Positions 25,123 through 37,686 of a DNA stretch of 64,000 nucleotides are shown here, piece after piece. Below the pieces are notes generated by a model. That model ran no database searches. It saw only the letters and a program-made list of their open reading frames with translations, and was not told the origin of the DNA. Source of the stretch: Oreocharis arfaki (lineage: Eukaryota; Chordata; Aves; Passeriformes; Paramythiidae); assembly GCA_013398015.1 (NCBI GenBank), contig VZRR01010896.1, positions 12,234 through 76,233 of the forward strand. The letters run 5' to 3'. The first letter of the stretch is position 1, and each line of letters begins with the position of its first letter. The translations under genes were made by a program, and so were the position numbers.

Positions 25123-28100
25123 GCAGAAAGGTCTCTAAAAATGGTATTTTAAAAATCCTGGTTGGCAATCCTTGAATTCATTGCAGTTGAGAGAAAACCA
25201 TCTTCACTGGTATTGGTAAAGTGAGCTCTGTTTTCTGCAGCAGCCTGGGCCTTTCCTTGTGCTCGCTAGAAATGTGACACTCATTGTAAAGACTAAGTGA
25301 ACTAATCTCGTTATCAGCCAGTCGGATGAAATCCTGCCTACTTAGGACCTTTGGGAGAATAAGCCTGTTTGTGAATGTGCAAAAAGGTGCAGTTTATAAT
25401 GGTTTTCTTCATTAAAATCCATGCCAGTGAATGCAGGTGGTGTTACCCAGCTTCTTCCTCCTGTCATATGCAGCTGAGGAGCATGTTTTTCACAACAAGG
25501 ATAGCGCTGTAACCAGCACTGTGGGAATGCAGACTGTGGATCAGTTTTCCCTTCCAGACTAAATGACAGTTAAATGTACTTTCCCGAAATCTTAGCAGTG
25601 TCTTATCATAGCTGCAGGGTGTTGTTCTTTTCTCGTGTGTGTGTCTGTACACCCCCTTCTTTTAAATACACTCCCATACCTTTTTACTTCACTTTCTCCA
25701 CTATTACAGCCCACCTCAGGGGTATAAAAAGGGATTTCCAGAATCAGGTTTCCTATCTCTAGGATCTTCCGGCGTTCGCTGCTGCAAGAGAACTGGCATG
25801 ATTGATTCTTAGGGAGCCTGAAGGCAGTCTTGGAGCTGAAGGGGAAGTAGGTCTGTTATAAGAACAGCTTAAATATTGCAAGAAGGCTCTGAAACGATTT
25901 TATGTTCTGGAGGACTCAGCACCAGTGATGCAAAACTGAAGGCTTAAGCATTGCGACAGCCTTGGAGGGGATAGTGTGTGGGGGTAGGTAGTAAGAGGAT
26001 TTATAAAAGGTCATGGGAGACCCAAGGCAGTCCATCAGACAGCAGTGACTAAGGACTGCTGGGAATCCTTCTATGAAACTCGTGCCCTATATGGCTCTTC
26101 TTAACTGCTTTGCTTTCTATCCCAGGTTCCCTGAGACAGCTCAAGATAGGCTGTTAGCAACGAAGTTCTTCCCATGCTTTGATAATAATTAATAACTCTT
26201 ACATGCAAGTGTATGGGCTGGGGTGTAGGGGTAACAACCAAAAATGGCAGTAGGTCATCTGCATCAGGATTTCGTAACTGGTTTTTTGTGAGGGGCTTCA
26301 CTGTGTGGAGGGCTGGCCATCAAAACTGCCCCTTAACAAAGGCACTAGCCTGTGGGAAGCCATGTACCAGCTAGAAAATGGGCTTACATTGCGCTATGTG
26401 ACATATGCCATTGTTTGGGAGTACTGGTCTGGGATTAAACTTTAATGTTTTACTGAAAAAAAAAAGACTTTCTGACCACCCGAGAATACTCAGTTCTGTC
26501 ACAAATTAGTATTGTAACTTTTAATGAACGGCTGTGCATTTGCACAATATGTGAAACTGGGGTGGTATCCTTCCATGAATTCCATGAGAAAGCTATTATT
26601 GGTACTGTTACTGACTTTGAGTTGTGGAAATAAATCTAGGAGCCACATCCAGCTAGCTGCATGATGGTAAATTTTCTGCTTATGAAGGACTCTTTTCAGG
26701 TACCAGTCCTTTATCACATTTTGAAAAAGTGGCTCATGGAAATAGTATGAAAATTAGTGTTAATACAGCTAGGGTTTGCTTTTTAGGGGAAATGGTGTGT
26801 GTTTGCAGGCCCTGCATAAATATGTGATATGTCAAGAGCTGTGTTTTTGTCAGTTTTTAAAACTATGGTATCAGTTGCAGCTAATACTCCTTTTCAATAC
26901 GAAATAAAATTATCTTTGGTACACATTTCTACTCTGACAGGTTCATCTTCATGGTCTTACAGTGTCACTTAGAAAAGCAATAATTTATATAAAGACTGGA
27001 TAACTACGAACTTTTTGGTCACATTTTGCAAAGGAGAAGTTGCTAATAGTCCTCCAAGTTAATAGCTGGGGTTAATGTGTATTTTTTAATGGGACAGATT
27101 TATTTTCATGAGAGCCAAAGTGCTTTCTTGCTTAGACTGTGAATTCCATAAGGGAATAGTAAGGAGTTAAGACGGAAACATGATGAAATGTTGGTCTTTG
27201 CATCCAAAAGAGGATTTAAGTCATGAACTCCTGACCTTGTGATCCTCAATTACTTATCCCGGGTGAGAGAAATCTGTTCTACTTTAATGTTTTTATTAAT
27301 GTGACTTGGAATGAATGCAAGCATTCTTTTCTCTTAGAACGTGTTTAAAGAAAATAACTCTGGATTAGAAAATACTAGATCTTTTAATTTTTAGTCCAAG
27401 TTTTTTTGCATAACCAGTTTCTAACAAAAAAAAAAGTTTTTAGAGGGGATTGGTTGTTGTTTTACAGGGTACACTGAACCTTGACAGTGGTACACTCAGA
27501 GCTGACAGGCAAGTATATTAGAAAGTTACCTAATAAATAATATATTTAAATCACTGTTATGACTTGCTTCTGCTAAGAGCGCTGTAAAGGCTCAGTGCAA
27601 GGGTTAGCCAGTGGCTGCTTTAACCCATCTTCTGCAGGTGTAGGAAACCATCCAAACACGCCACCAATTTTTACCAGATTTCCTACGAAAAGTAGGTTTT
27701 TTTCTTTATTTCTAATATATCTTCTCTTTTACCAAAAAACAGAGAAAAATCAGACCCATGTTTTGTGTTCCTAAGTGTCTTTCTGCTAACCGTTTTTGAA
27801 CATGAGGGCTGCTTCCATGTACTGTGCCATGCTTGCCTTTCTTATTTGAAACACGGGAAATTTCTGTGAAGTGTAGGAAAAGCAGTGCAGATATGTTTAT
27901 GCAGCTGCAAATAAGTCCCCACTTTGGAGAACTCATTTGTAGGTCTCAGGGTTCAGAGCTTCTTTAGTAAAATGTGAACTCACATGAAGATGGAAGAAGG
28001 CAAATGGAAACGAGTGCTAGAGCAATACACTTTAGTATCACTGAAAATTAACTCCTGACCTAGCAAAGCACCCAATTTTTAAATCTTGTTTTTCAAATGA

Positions 28101-28312
28101 TAAATCATGCTGTTGTAAAAGCCAAATATATTTTTTGGTGTGCTGTAGCTCAAGGTCTGCTTTAAGTTAAGGTTACTTAACTTGTCATTCTGAATGCTTG
28201 TGTAATGTTTCGTTAAGTGTTTAGAATTCACAAAGCATCGTATGCATTTGCTTTACAGAGCTGTAGAAATCTCTGCAGGAAAGTAAGTGAAGAGAGCAGA
28301 GGAAATAAAATT
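25123..28312. other. Intronic sequence, no gene seen
   Basis: No exon or transposon was recognised. A short GT run (25636-25650 area) and an A-run near 26455-26466 are the only simple repeats noted. Confidence 0.55.
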
Positions 28313-28332
28313 GTCAGATCCTGGGATCTGAC
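28313..28332. repeat. Perfect inverted repeat (9-base arms, 2-base loop)
   Basis: GTCAGATCC, then TG, then GGATCTGAC. It is a short hairpin of unknown meaning. Confidence 0.75.
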
Positions 28333-28878
28333 CTGATGTGACCAACTGGTAGTTCCATCGATTAGGTTGCAGATAGGGTTTGCAAGGCAGACTATTGCAT
28401 TTTTGCTGTGGACTGGGAATCTCATATTTTTGTATCTAAGATCTCAAAGAATTCTTGTGTTTGGATTCTTTGTTTCATAATATTAATGCAGTAGATTTGC
28501 ATGTATTTTAGCAAATATCACTGGTCTGAAAGCTATTTTTGTCAAGTGTTGGAAATGTGTTTTAACAATTCCCAAAGATTGCTTTAGAAGAAGTTTATAT
28601 TGGCTGTCATAACTCACATGTCAGTTAACAACTTAACATCCCTGATGTCTTTCTTTAATGATTTTTGCATGAAAAACTTAACTTTCATGAACAGAAATAA
28701 GTACAATTGTTCTCATCTGAAAAGTCACGTGAACATAAGCATGAGAAACAACTCCCCGAGTGGCAGCACATCTCCAGCAGAAGAGTGCCAGTATGCTGCT
28801 GTGAATACACAGGGCAGTAATAAGCTCTTCCTAAGTTATTTTCCCATTCATAAATTGAAGTTAATGACATTTTCTTAC

Positions 28879-29400
28879 TTTTTTTTTTTTTTTAAAAGAA
28901 AAAGCGAAGTGTTAGGTCGTTCATAACCGTTAATATTGTAAGCACAGAGCTCGTGCTCTCTTAAAACACATGAAGACCGTTCTTCATGTTTTCTTGGTTG
29001 ATGCCTGCAAGGGCACTTGTTTTTATGCTTTGGCATAAGCAGCCAAAGCAGGCCTACTGCTGAATCCACTCTTGGCTGCCCTTTGATAGGAAGTTCCTTA
29101 CAAGCTCTCTGTACTGCTCTAATTCTGGCAGTCTGATCCTCAGGCATCATCTTTTGTGGGGGACCTTTGGCATGAGCCAGGGCTGACTTGGTTAGGATGA
29201 GCTCTTGTCTGACTTTGCACACCACAGCTTGCACAGATTTCCCAGGTGAAAGGTGGTGAGCATGTGCAGTAATCCTCCTTACATGGTGAGGAAGGGTGGT
29301 ACATGGCCTGCCTGACTGGAAGGCTGGGATATGGCTCTAGGAACTGTTTAAACAATGCTTTGGAGACTGATTTGTTGTTCTGAGGCTTCTTGGAGCGCTC
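28879..29400 (-). other. Possible retroposed sequence with A-tail (unrecognised)
   Basis: Read on the minus strand, about 500 bases of mid-GC sequence with an open frame of about 119 codons (29234 to 28875) end in CTTTTTCTTTT and then a 15-base A-run (complement of 28879-28893). A second overlapping minus-strand frame covers 29355-29140. Segments such as RIRAVQRACKELPIKGQP look protein-like, but I cannot name a parent gene. A processed pseudogene or the 3' end of a retroposed transcript would fit the A-run. I found no clear target-site duplication, and birds carry few processed pseudogenes, so chance is a strong alternative. Confidence 0.15.
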
Positions 29401-29716
29401 ACCACCACCATGTACATGGATTTCACAAATACCAATAAACTGGTGTGCATAGCAGCTAATTGAGAGGATATTTTAGTAGCATAGGCACCTGGAAACTGAA
29501 TCTCATAGACTAACTATCAACTGTTTGTTAAAATGTGGTATGGGTTGAGTTGTTTGGGAATTTTTTTTGAGGTGGGGTATATTTATCTAGTTCAGGGCTC
29601 CTAAGACTTTCTGTGCTTTCTGGTAAGCACTTTGAATTACATGTTGCGTTTTAAGTATTGAGCTCATGATACCTGTATATTAGTGGCAGGGCTGCCAAGT
29701 CCAGCATCTGGGACAC

Positions 29717-29834
29717 AAAATAAATGAAAAAAAAAACCCAAACCAAACAAACAAAACAAAAAACCAACCAAACAAAAGCCCGACAATAAACCAACCAAAC
29801 AAAAAACCCAACAAAAAACACCACACCCCAAAAA
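29717..29834. repeat. A/C-rich low-complexity tract, (CAAA)n/(AACC)n
   Basis: About 118 bases are almost wholly A and C, with repeated ACCAAAC, AACAAA and CCAACC words and an initial 10-A run. It is flanked by ordinary intron, and no element body was recognised on either side. Confidence 0.85.
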
Positions 29835-32046
29835 GCTGAGATGAATGCTTGATTTAAAATAATTGCCTAAATTCACACTGAAATCTTATGAAATTAGAAG
29901 AGAGAGTATTTTTTGTGTTCTGTTTTCAATGTTCAATTGCTTTAATGACTTTTGCAGTTCATTAACTCATTCACTACAGCTTTGGAAGGGAGGAGTCAAG
30001 AGTCCGAAAAACAAGTATCCTTTACAGCGTAACACTTGTTCATTCCCAGAGGAAGTCAGTTTTGTGCTTAGCATGAAGAAGGAAGCCTGCTGGGAAAAAC
30101 AGGGCATTGTCATTTAATTAGACATTGCATCATAAAACAGATTCATGAGGGAGAATGGTGTGGAGGGAATTAGAGTCACACAGGCATCCTTAGTTCAGAA
30201 GAGTCTGTGTCTTACTAGTCCTTGTATTTGTATTAAAACAAGCTTAAAACATGCTAGATCTGACATCAGCTTGACATGAGCCACAAGAAAGGTTCCTGAT
30301 GTGTTGTGCAGTCATGTCAGCGTGACCAAAACGCTTTCTGTTTCCACTCCTCTAACCTCCTCTAGCATTGTGGTGTCTGTACTTGCCACAGATAAATTCT
30401 ATCTCACAGGACCTCTCTGAGCTGATGTTCACTGCTTATCAAGATACTCGTCAGTCTCAGGTCCGTAGTTTATCAGATTCATTTCCACTCACTTTTCCAT
30501 TAGTTGCCTTCCAGAAATAGCCTGTCTTTTTTCTTTGACCAGGCTCTGGCTGACATCATTCCTGCCTGATCTGTCCTCCACAGTTACCAGTTCTAGGTTC
30601 TCTCTAGCCTTTTCAACTAATCTGCAGTCCCAGTAACTTTTCTTGTATCAGCCCCTGCTCCTGTTCTGCATTTTGAAGATACCACTTCTAAGTCCACGAT
30701 GTTGGACTTTTGCACAGAAGACATGGAGAGCATATGTTTTTTCCAGACTTCCCTGGTCCCAAAACAACTGCAGTTTTGAGAATACAGCATCTCTCATGGG
30801 TTGAAGCATTCCACCTAGGGAAAGCAATGTACCAAGCAGGTGCAACATTCTTCTCCTTCTTGACTCCACTTCAAAAAGAAAATGCTTGGAAAATGGACTA
30901 ATTTTGGCAGATTTTCACATGGATAGCAGATGGGTCCCATTATCTTAACGTTTACATTGCCCTGCAGACTTCCAAATCTTGACTTAAAGCATATGGATGC
31001 TCAGACTTTATTATATTGTGTTTGTGAGCTTTTTGTTTGATTTTAAGATGTCATCAGAGTATGCTAAACCAGGCAAAGCAATCTATATTCTCTTTGTTCA
31101 CAGAAATGACCTGTTTCGGTCAAATTTTCCAAAAAGTTCAGTCTGACGCGACTCTCAGCACAGACCATTTCTGCACAGCAGCTAACATTTGGCAAAGTCA
31201 CAAGCAGTTGATAGCAGGGTCTTATAATGGAAGCTGTCAGGCAATATAATTAATAGGCAAGCTTGGAAGCACTGCTGCTGATCCATCTCCAGAGCTCTTA
31301 AATTTGAGGTGCCTAGGTGTTCACTACCCCAATATGTATATTTTCTATAAAACTTAGGTAACTAGTCATTGATGACAGTCACTGAACTACACAGTTACGT
31401 TGCTTATGCAGCAGTGTGGGTGTGTAAATGCAGTTGTCTGTCTATTTTTTAAAGTCTCAGCATTGATAAGGTTATACTGACAGACTAAGGACCCTAAAAA
31501 GTTTAGGAGCTACTTTTAAATGTCTGCTATTAGGCAGTTCACTGAAATGTTCAAATTGTTTTTTGTAGTTTGGTGATGAATATGTTTCATGCAGTACTCT
31601 TAGGAAGTCTGGATTAAAAAGGAGACACTATTTGGGTTGAGATGTCAGCTGTAACTTGTCAAGGATGATGACAGCCTGCATATCCCCCTTAGTCTAGGAG
31701 CAGCAGTCTGAACTGTTTTAAGACAGGACACAACTTCCTGTCTGCAGGGCAGTTTGGTCTTGGAAAATTTCAGGTGTTTGTCAGTATTTAAAATAATTAT
31801 CTTCATAATAAACTTGAACCTGAGCTTACATCCATCAAAATAAAAGAAAGATCAGGTTTGTTGTTGGAGTAATGCAGATTAGGCTTATGATGATGGGCTT
31901 TCTTGGTTAACTGTTGAAAAATTCCATTTGGTTGACATATTCCATGCACTGCTATGAAATTCAAAGCATGCTCTGCGAAGACAATTGAATTGCCATGGTT
32001 GGACTTAGAGTAAAATAAGGTGTCCCTTAAAATAATAAAATACAGG
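29835..32046. other. Intronic sequence, no gene seen
   Basis: There are no recognisable exons. A mildly pyrimidine-rich stretch (about 30330-30660) has no identified origin. Confidence 0.5.
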
Positions 32047-32470
32047 GTTAGAGAAGACCTTTCAGATGGACCTCCCTGATAACGAGCTATATTTAAACTC
32101 TACCTGACAAACATTTTTCCAGCTTGTTCTTGATAATCCTCCAGTGTTGAAGATGTTGTTGATCCTCTGAATTAACCTGTTGCAGTGCTTATGTGATTCT
32201 TGTAAGTAAGCCTTTTCCTGGTATCAAGCTGAACTCTCTCTTGCTACAAATTAAGGTATTTCCTGTTCTCTCAGACTGAACTGATCAGTATCTTCTTTGC
32301 AATAGTCTCCTGCATTTTAAAAAGTATTTTGTATTTGTTTCAGGTTAATCTCTTCTATAGTAAATGCAGTTTGTTCAGTCTTTCTTTACAGGTAAGGTTC
32401 TTTGTACATACTACAGTTTCTGGGCACTGTACTCCAGAACTGATTTGAGAAAATCCCATCAGTTCATGTT
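32047..32470 (-). mobile_element. Ancient, diverged CR1-type LINE 3' fragment
   Basis: Read on the + strand, the segment follows the order of words expected in the reverse complement of a CR1 3' region. These are AGAGAAGACCTTTCAGATGG, TTTTTCCAGCTTGTTCTTGA, CCTGTTGCAGTGCTTATGTG, AAGCCTTTTCCTGGTATC, TGCTACAAATTAAGGTATTT, CTGTTCTCTCAGACTGA, and at the end GGGCACTGTACTCCAGAACT. This corresponds to the CR1 minus-strand pattern (dropout of the RT 3' end and 3' UTR) but with heavy divergence and many small indels, so it is an old insertion shared by many birds or older still. The boundaries are approximate. The family assignment rests on remembered consensus words. Confidence 0.6.
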
Positions 32471-35400
32471 AGTAATTACTGTAAAGTGTATTAAAGAACT
32501 ATGTGCTCTACCTATTACTGGAATATCCTCCTTCCTGTTAAAATTCTGTATTTAACAATCAGGATTAAACTTTGGGCACTATCCCACCTGTTATTACACA
32601 ACCACTCCAATATTATCTATATCATCCAAATACTATGTAAACAGTGGTTTGACCTCTTGGCTCTTGTGACTCTTAATTTTTGACTGGCATGTTAGAGAAA
32701 TTTTAAGTGGGCTTATCAAAGTAAGTGCAGAATAGAAACTGAAAGCTTCTTGCCCACCTGAACACCTGTTGGTTGGGACAGCAGTCTAGTTCACAGTGAG
32801 CTTCAATTACTTTATATTACCAAGCTTGCACAAAACCCTTTACGATGGATTAGGAAATTCCTAGGAGAAAAAAAGCCCATATCTGTGATATGGATCCTTA
32901 TCTGTGTTGACATATCCAATGAGTTTGGAAAGGTAGGAAGACTGTTCATTTGTTTACTCTGTAGTCCTTACATTTATCTGACATTAGTTCAGTTTCAGTA
33001 CTCTTGACTATGAAGGGAATTGCAGGGAACCTCTCTTTCCTTTTTTTGGATTACACTTAGTGCATAATTGGAGTTCAGGCATGTAATTTTGTCTTTTAAG
33101 GAAGTCTTCATGATTATGCAGAAGATTTGGTTAGAGACAAAATATAATTGTCTAACTTGCTGCTGCTTGTGGTTTCTTGCCTTACTCAGCTGGTGTGTGC
33201 TGCTTGCAAGCTCATTAACACATTTCCTGCCTTGGCAGGAACCTCAGGCACCGGTGATACCCTTGACCTCGCTGTTCTTCCTGGAACAATTTAGAGTTAG
33301 GACTTTTGCTCTTTTCTGACATGCTCACATAGATCAGTATGTCATGTTTATGGCCTGTGGAGCAGAGCAAGCACTACCAGTGTACTCTGGACTCTTCTGA
33401 GCTAATTGCCTTTGAATGATTGTCTGTGATTACATGAGCTCATAACGTTGTTCGTGCATTGCAGTCCTCTGTTCCTTGAGACACTGTGAGATTCTGTCTA
33501 ACCATCCTTCATGAATTGTCCCTGCAGGTGCTTTTTTCTGATTTCTGTTTTCTTTATGAGTTATGCCTTTTTTTTTTTTCCTAGGGGCACTTCTTTGTTC
33601 ATCTACTCTGTGTCTATGTCTTGAAAATTTACTTATTCAGAACATTTTTGATATACTGCTACTTCATGCTAGTGCAAAGAAAAAAAAATAAAAACGAAAA
33701 AAAACCCCCACCTAATAAAAATCTGAAACTTTCAATGTTCCTTTAACATTATAACTGAAATGAAAATAGTTCACCAGATTTTTTAAAAAGGCAAGAATTT
33801 AAGTAATTTTCTTTACCTGAGCAGTGACTTCCTTTATGGATGGACTTGTTTCACGTCTGCTTGAAAATTCTTAGGAACTTGGCATTGTTCCCTTCTTATT
33901 CATATTCCTTGAAAACCTTTTTCTCTCCAACTGATGTTGCAGAGCAGTAAAATGCCATTCAGAGGACTGAAGTCCACAGTCTATTTTAGATACCAACTTA
34001 GACCATAAAAATATAGCATTGTCCTTCTGTAGTAAGGCCAGATCTTTAGATTCCAAGTGTCAGAAATGGTCACGTGTATGCGTTGTAGATTTAGATGGTG
34101 TATGCAGAAGACTCCACATACTCATTGTAGGACCTTTAGTTTTCAGCCTTGTGTTAATAGACTTTATTTACACAGCACACTTCTAGAAAGCGTATTTTCA
34201 AAATTACTTTGGAAGGTCTTACTGAGTTTCCAAAAAAAAAAACCAACCAAACAAACAAAAAAACCAACCCAGAAGTCATTAAATCTGTAGGTCTACATAT
34301 ATACAGTGCTCCAGTCTTGCCCACTCTGAAATGGTAAGTGGGCGTTCTTAATGCTAATACATTGTCCAGAAGTATGAGCTTATTTAAATGTTGTGGGGTT
34401 TTTTCTCTTTCTTGCAATGTCACCCACGTGCAAAATGAATACTGATTCTAAGTTTTAAAAGTAACATTAGTATTTGGATTCCTGAACGTAGTATGAGCTG
34501 TACTTCCTGGTAAGATGTAATGTATGGTTCTGTACAAGATACTGCAGTTTTAGGCTGAAATAAATTTAAAAATAAACTCAAATCCAGAAGAGGCTGTTCT
34601 TAGCTATACCTTTGAAATTTATTTTGGTTCAGGCTGTGTTTACATTGTTAATATCTGTCTTGAAATGTTTAGCAGACTTTAAAACACTTCTGTCCTTGCT
34701 CGCTCTAATTCATTTGGAAGATCACACGGCTTTAGAAGAGACTTTTTTGTTGTTTGCTTTTAATTTGGGGGAAAATGCTAAACATGTTTTTGTCTATTTT
34801 TAAAAGAAGCTATAATTATGTCAAAAATACCACAATGAGGAAATATTGAGTATGTAAAATGGTTTTTTAATGTATTTACCATATGGTAAAAACGCAGCCT
34901 GAAAAGATTTGTACAAGGACATATTAAATTAGTACAGAAACGTGCTAAACTCCTTAAAATGAATAACACTAAAAGTCCTTTCTATATTTTCCCAAACCAT
35001 AATGAGCACCTCGGTGAAAAACATTTTGCTTGCACAAAAGCACTCTGAAGTGAAATAAGTATGCCAGAACTCTAGAGGATGAGTTCCTCAGCCAGTCTAG
35101 TATGTACGGGCTTCTTAGTCATCATGTAACTTATCTATTCTTCTTTAAAATCCACAGATTTAAAACAATCAGAAGAATCAGGGCATGTATGGTAAAATGT
35201 GCAACTATAATGTTTGGATTATTAGAAAATAGCCGTTTGTCTGCTTTTCTGCCCATTAAAGTTACTTTGCAATGGAACAGAGTTATTCTAAGAGGGAATT
35301 GAAATTGGGAGTCAGTTTAAAGGGTTTCACAGTTTTAATTTTGAAATACAGGATTATCATGATACCAAATACCTAAAATCTAAGAAATTAATAATCAAAA

Positions 35401-36283
35401 CTAAATTGTTATATAAAAAGAATAATAAGTAATGAATAATAAACTATGTTAGAATAAGGAAACTTAATTCTGCTTTCTAAGAATTTTGGACTTGTGAGGT
35501 CAAATGAGTTTAAGCTCTTTTAAAATGCATTATTAAGGGACAAGGCAGTATCCATAACAGCATCACAATCTAGCAAACTTGAAGGAGTTCTAGTATTTGA
35601 GACAGACTTAATCTTCAAAATGTACTCATGTCAAGCTGTGCAGGTATTTGATATTTTAAAAAAACCATAAATGTCTGGAAAAGAAAGAACTTGAATATTA
35701 AATGCAGTGAAATTTCTGCTTAAGAACATCTGTGGCAGACAATTGAACCAGAACTTCAGCAAGACAAGAAAAAGAAATAAGTAAAACACTGCAGAGATAT
35801 CTGTCTCCAGAAAAACTACTGTAAATGTATTAAATTAACAGAACCGGTTTTACATAATGAGTGATAAAATCACAGGTTAAAGGTATTCACAGTGCCCAGT
35901 TTTTGACTCCTGCAATATGATATAACTTTTTCAACCATGAAACAACAGCTTCTATGAAGCATCTGAAATGGATGCTTCAAAGCAGTAAATGGTTCAGCAA
36001 TATAAGTTTAATTTTCCTGTGTCACCCTTTCCCATTCTGCAGTACCTCTGGAGAAATTTCACTCTCTGTTGCCAAGAGAAGGAACACAGGGAGAATCGCC
36101 GCATACACTGAATGCCAGAACAGTCCTGCCAACTGGCCTGAAGTTAGGACTCAGCCAAACTGTGTATATAATTTGATTTCCTGTTACTATAATCCACAGA
36201 TGTGTGGATGTTTTTCTTATAGTGTGTTCTCTAACCTGTTCTAAGCAGTGTGCTGTCTATGTTTCAACACAAGCAAAATCACT
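32471..36283. other. AT-rich intronic sequence, no gene seen
   Basis: It contains a T-run (33569-33580 area), A-runs near 33680-33710 and the A/C tract at 34231-34270. The stretch 34800-35950 is particularly AT-rich. No exon was recognised. Confidence 0.55.
34231..34270. repeat. A-run followed by (AACC/AAAC)n tract
   Basis: An 11-A run leads into CCAACCAAACAAACAAAAAAACCAACCC. It is the same class as the tracts at 9025, 29717 and 58417. Confidence 0.85.
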
Positions 36284-36860
36284 CTCAGTACTGTCCTGGG
36301 GTGCATCAGCATCGCCAGCTGGGCAAGGGAGGGATTGACTCCCTCTGCTCTGTGCTGGTGCAGCCTCACCACAAGTCCTGTGAGCAGTGCTGGGTGCCAC
36401 AATGTAAGAAGGACAGAGAACTGTGGGAGAGCATCCAGAGGAGGGACATGGAGATGGTGAAGGGCCTTGAGGGGAAGCCACGGTCTGTTCAGTGTGGAGA
36501 AGAGGAGACTGAGGGGGGACCTCACTGCAGTCACAACTTCCTCATAAGGGGAGGAGGAGGGGCAGACACCGATCTCTTCTCTGGGGTGACTGGTGACAGG
36601 GCCAGAGAAAATTGCATGAAACTGTGTCAGAGGAAGTTTAGATGGGATATTAGGAAAAGATTCTTTACCTAGAGTGTGGCTGGGGACTGGAAGAGCCTCC
36701 CCAGGGAAGTGGTCACAGCACCAAGCCTTTTGAAGTTCCAGAAGTGTTTGGACAATGCTCTCAGGTACACAGTGTAACTCTTGGGGTGTCCTGTGCAGGG
36801 CCAGGATTTGGAGTTGGATGATCCCTGTAGATCCCTTCAGGATATTCTATGATATTATGG
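36284..36860 (+). mobile_element. CR1 LINE, 5'-truncated copy with 3' end
   Basis: The order of diagnostic CR1 words is kept. CTGGGGTGCATCAGCATCGC is near the start. GAGCATCCAGAGGAGGGACA, GGTGAAGGGCCTTGAGGGGA, AGTGTGGAGAAGAGGAGACT and GAGGGGGGACCTCACTGCAG follow. GATGGGATATTAGGAAAAGATTCTTTACC, CTCCCCAGGGAAGTGGTCAC and TGTTTGGACAATGCTCTCAG come next. The 3' end reads TTGGATGATCCCTGTAGATC then CAGGATATTCTATGATATTATGG. This covers the last part of the reverse transcriptase region and the 3' UTR. The frame is broken by TAG codons and small deletions, so the copy is inactive. The open frames seen across 36241-36672 are remnants of this element and not host genes. CR1 copies are usually 5'-truncated and end in short ATTCTATGAT-type repeats, as here. 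Confidence 0.9.
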
Positions 36861-37148
36861 CTGTTGGCTCCAAAAAGAAGGGACTCTTTAACAAATTCTG
36901 CTCTCAGTTCTACCCATGAATGAAACATGTTGATGTTGGGGTTTTCTTTCTCATCTGTGTTTTCCCATTGTAGATGTTTCGAACAGATGGCTTCAGTTTT
37001 ATGAAATGTGTGGCAGTACCTTCCATTAAGCTCTGTGAACTACTAATTGTGTGTTTATATTGTTTACTATGCTAAATTGTTTACTCTGCTACTTTTATTT
37101 GTACAAGACATCATGTTTCCTTTCTTGAGGAAGTTTTGCCTGCATCTG

Positions 37149-37389
37149 AAGCTTAAGATGACTTTTTGCCGTATTATCATTAGCATGTACTTTTTTTCCT
37201 AGATTTCCCTTGGTGTATATATGAATCTCAGTTGTTTGTGTTAGTGCCTAAAAGTTTCAAATAAGGATTGGAACTCAGTCTTAATTTGCATTATAGGAAT
37301 GTGCATAACAAAACTGATGGCTGTACCTGGTTTTATATGTGGCTACCATAGCATAATCCTTTAAATGTTTCCTATCTTTTTTTTTTTTT
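37149..37389. repeat. Left copy of a 241-base near-identical direct duplication
   Basis: It begins AAGCTTAAGATGAC and ends in a 13-T run running into Ns. It matches 37446-37686 at a constant outer offset of 297, with only three differences: TATCAT against TATATCAT, TGTATATATGAA against TGTATATGAA, and CCTATC against CCTGTC. Confidence 0.95.
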
Positions 37390-37445
37390 NNNNNNNNNNN
37401 NNNNNNNNNNNNNNNNNNNNNNNNNNNNNNNNNNNNNNNNNNNNN
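37390..37445. other. Assembly gap (56 N)
   Basis: A run of 56 N sits directly after a poly-T run and directly before the second copy of the flanking sequence. Confidence 0.98.
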
Positions 37446-37686
37446 AAGCTTAAGATGACTTTTTGCCGTATTATATCATTAGCATGTACTTTTTTTCCTA
37501 GATTTCCCTTGGTGTATATGAATCTCAGTTGTTTGTGTTAGTGCCTAAAAGTTTCAAATAAGGATTGGAACTCAGTCTTAATTTGCATTATAGGAATGTG
37601 CATAACAAAACTGATGGCTGTACCTGGTTTTATATGTGGCTACCATAGCATAATCCTTTAAATGTTTCCTGTCTTTTTTTTTTTTT
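37446..37686. repeat. Right copy of the 241-base duplication
   Basis: It has the same length as the left copy, and its 13-T run continues into unique sequence (AATGTGTATTGGG). Two compensating 2-base indels and one substitution separate the copies. Confidence 0.95.

Noticed and set aside
36241..36672. Open frames up to 140 codons on both strands
   Set aside because: They lie wholly inside a recognisable, inactivated CR1 copy.
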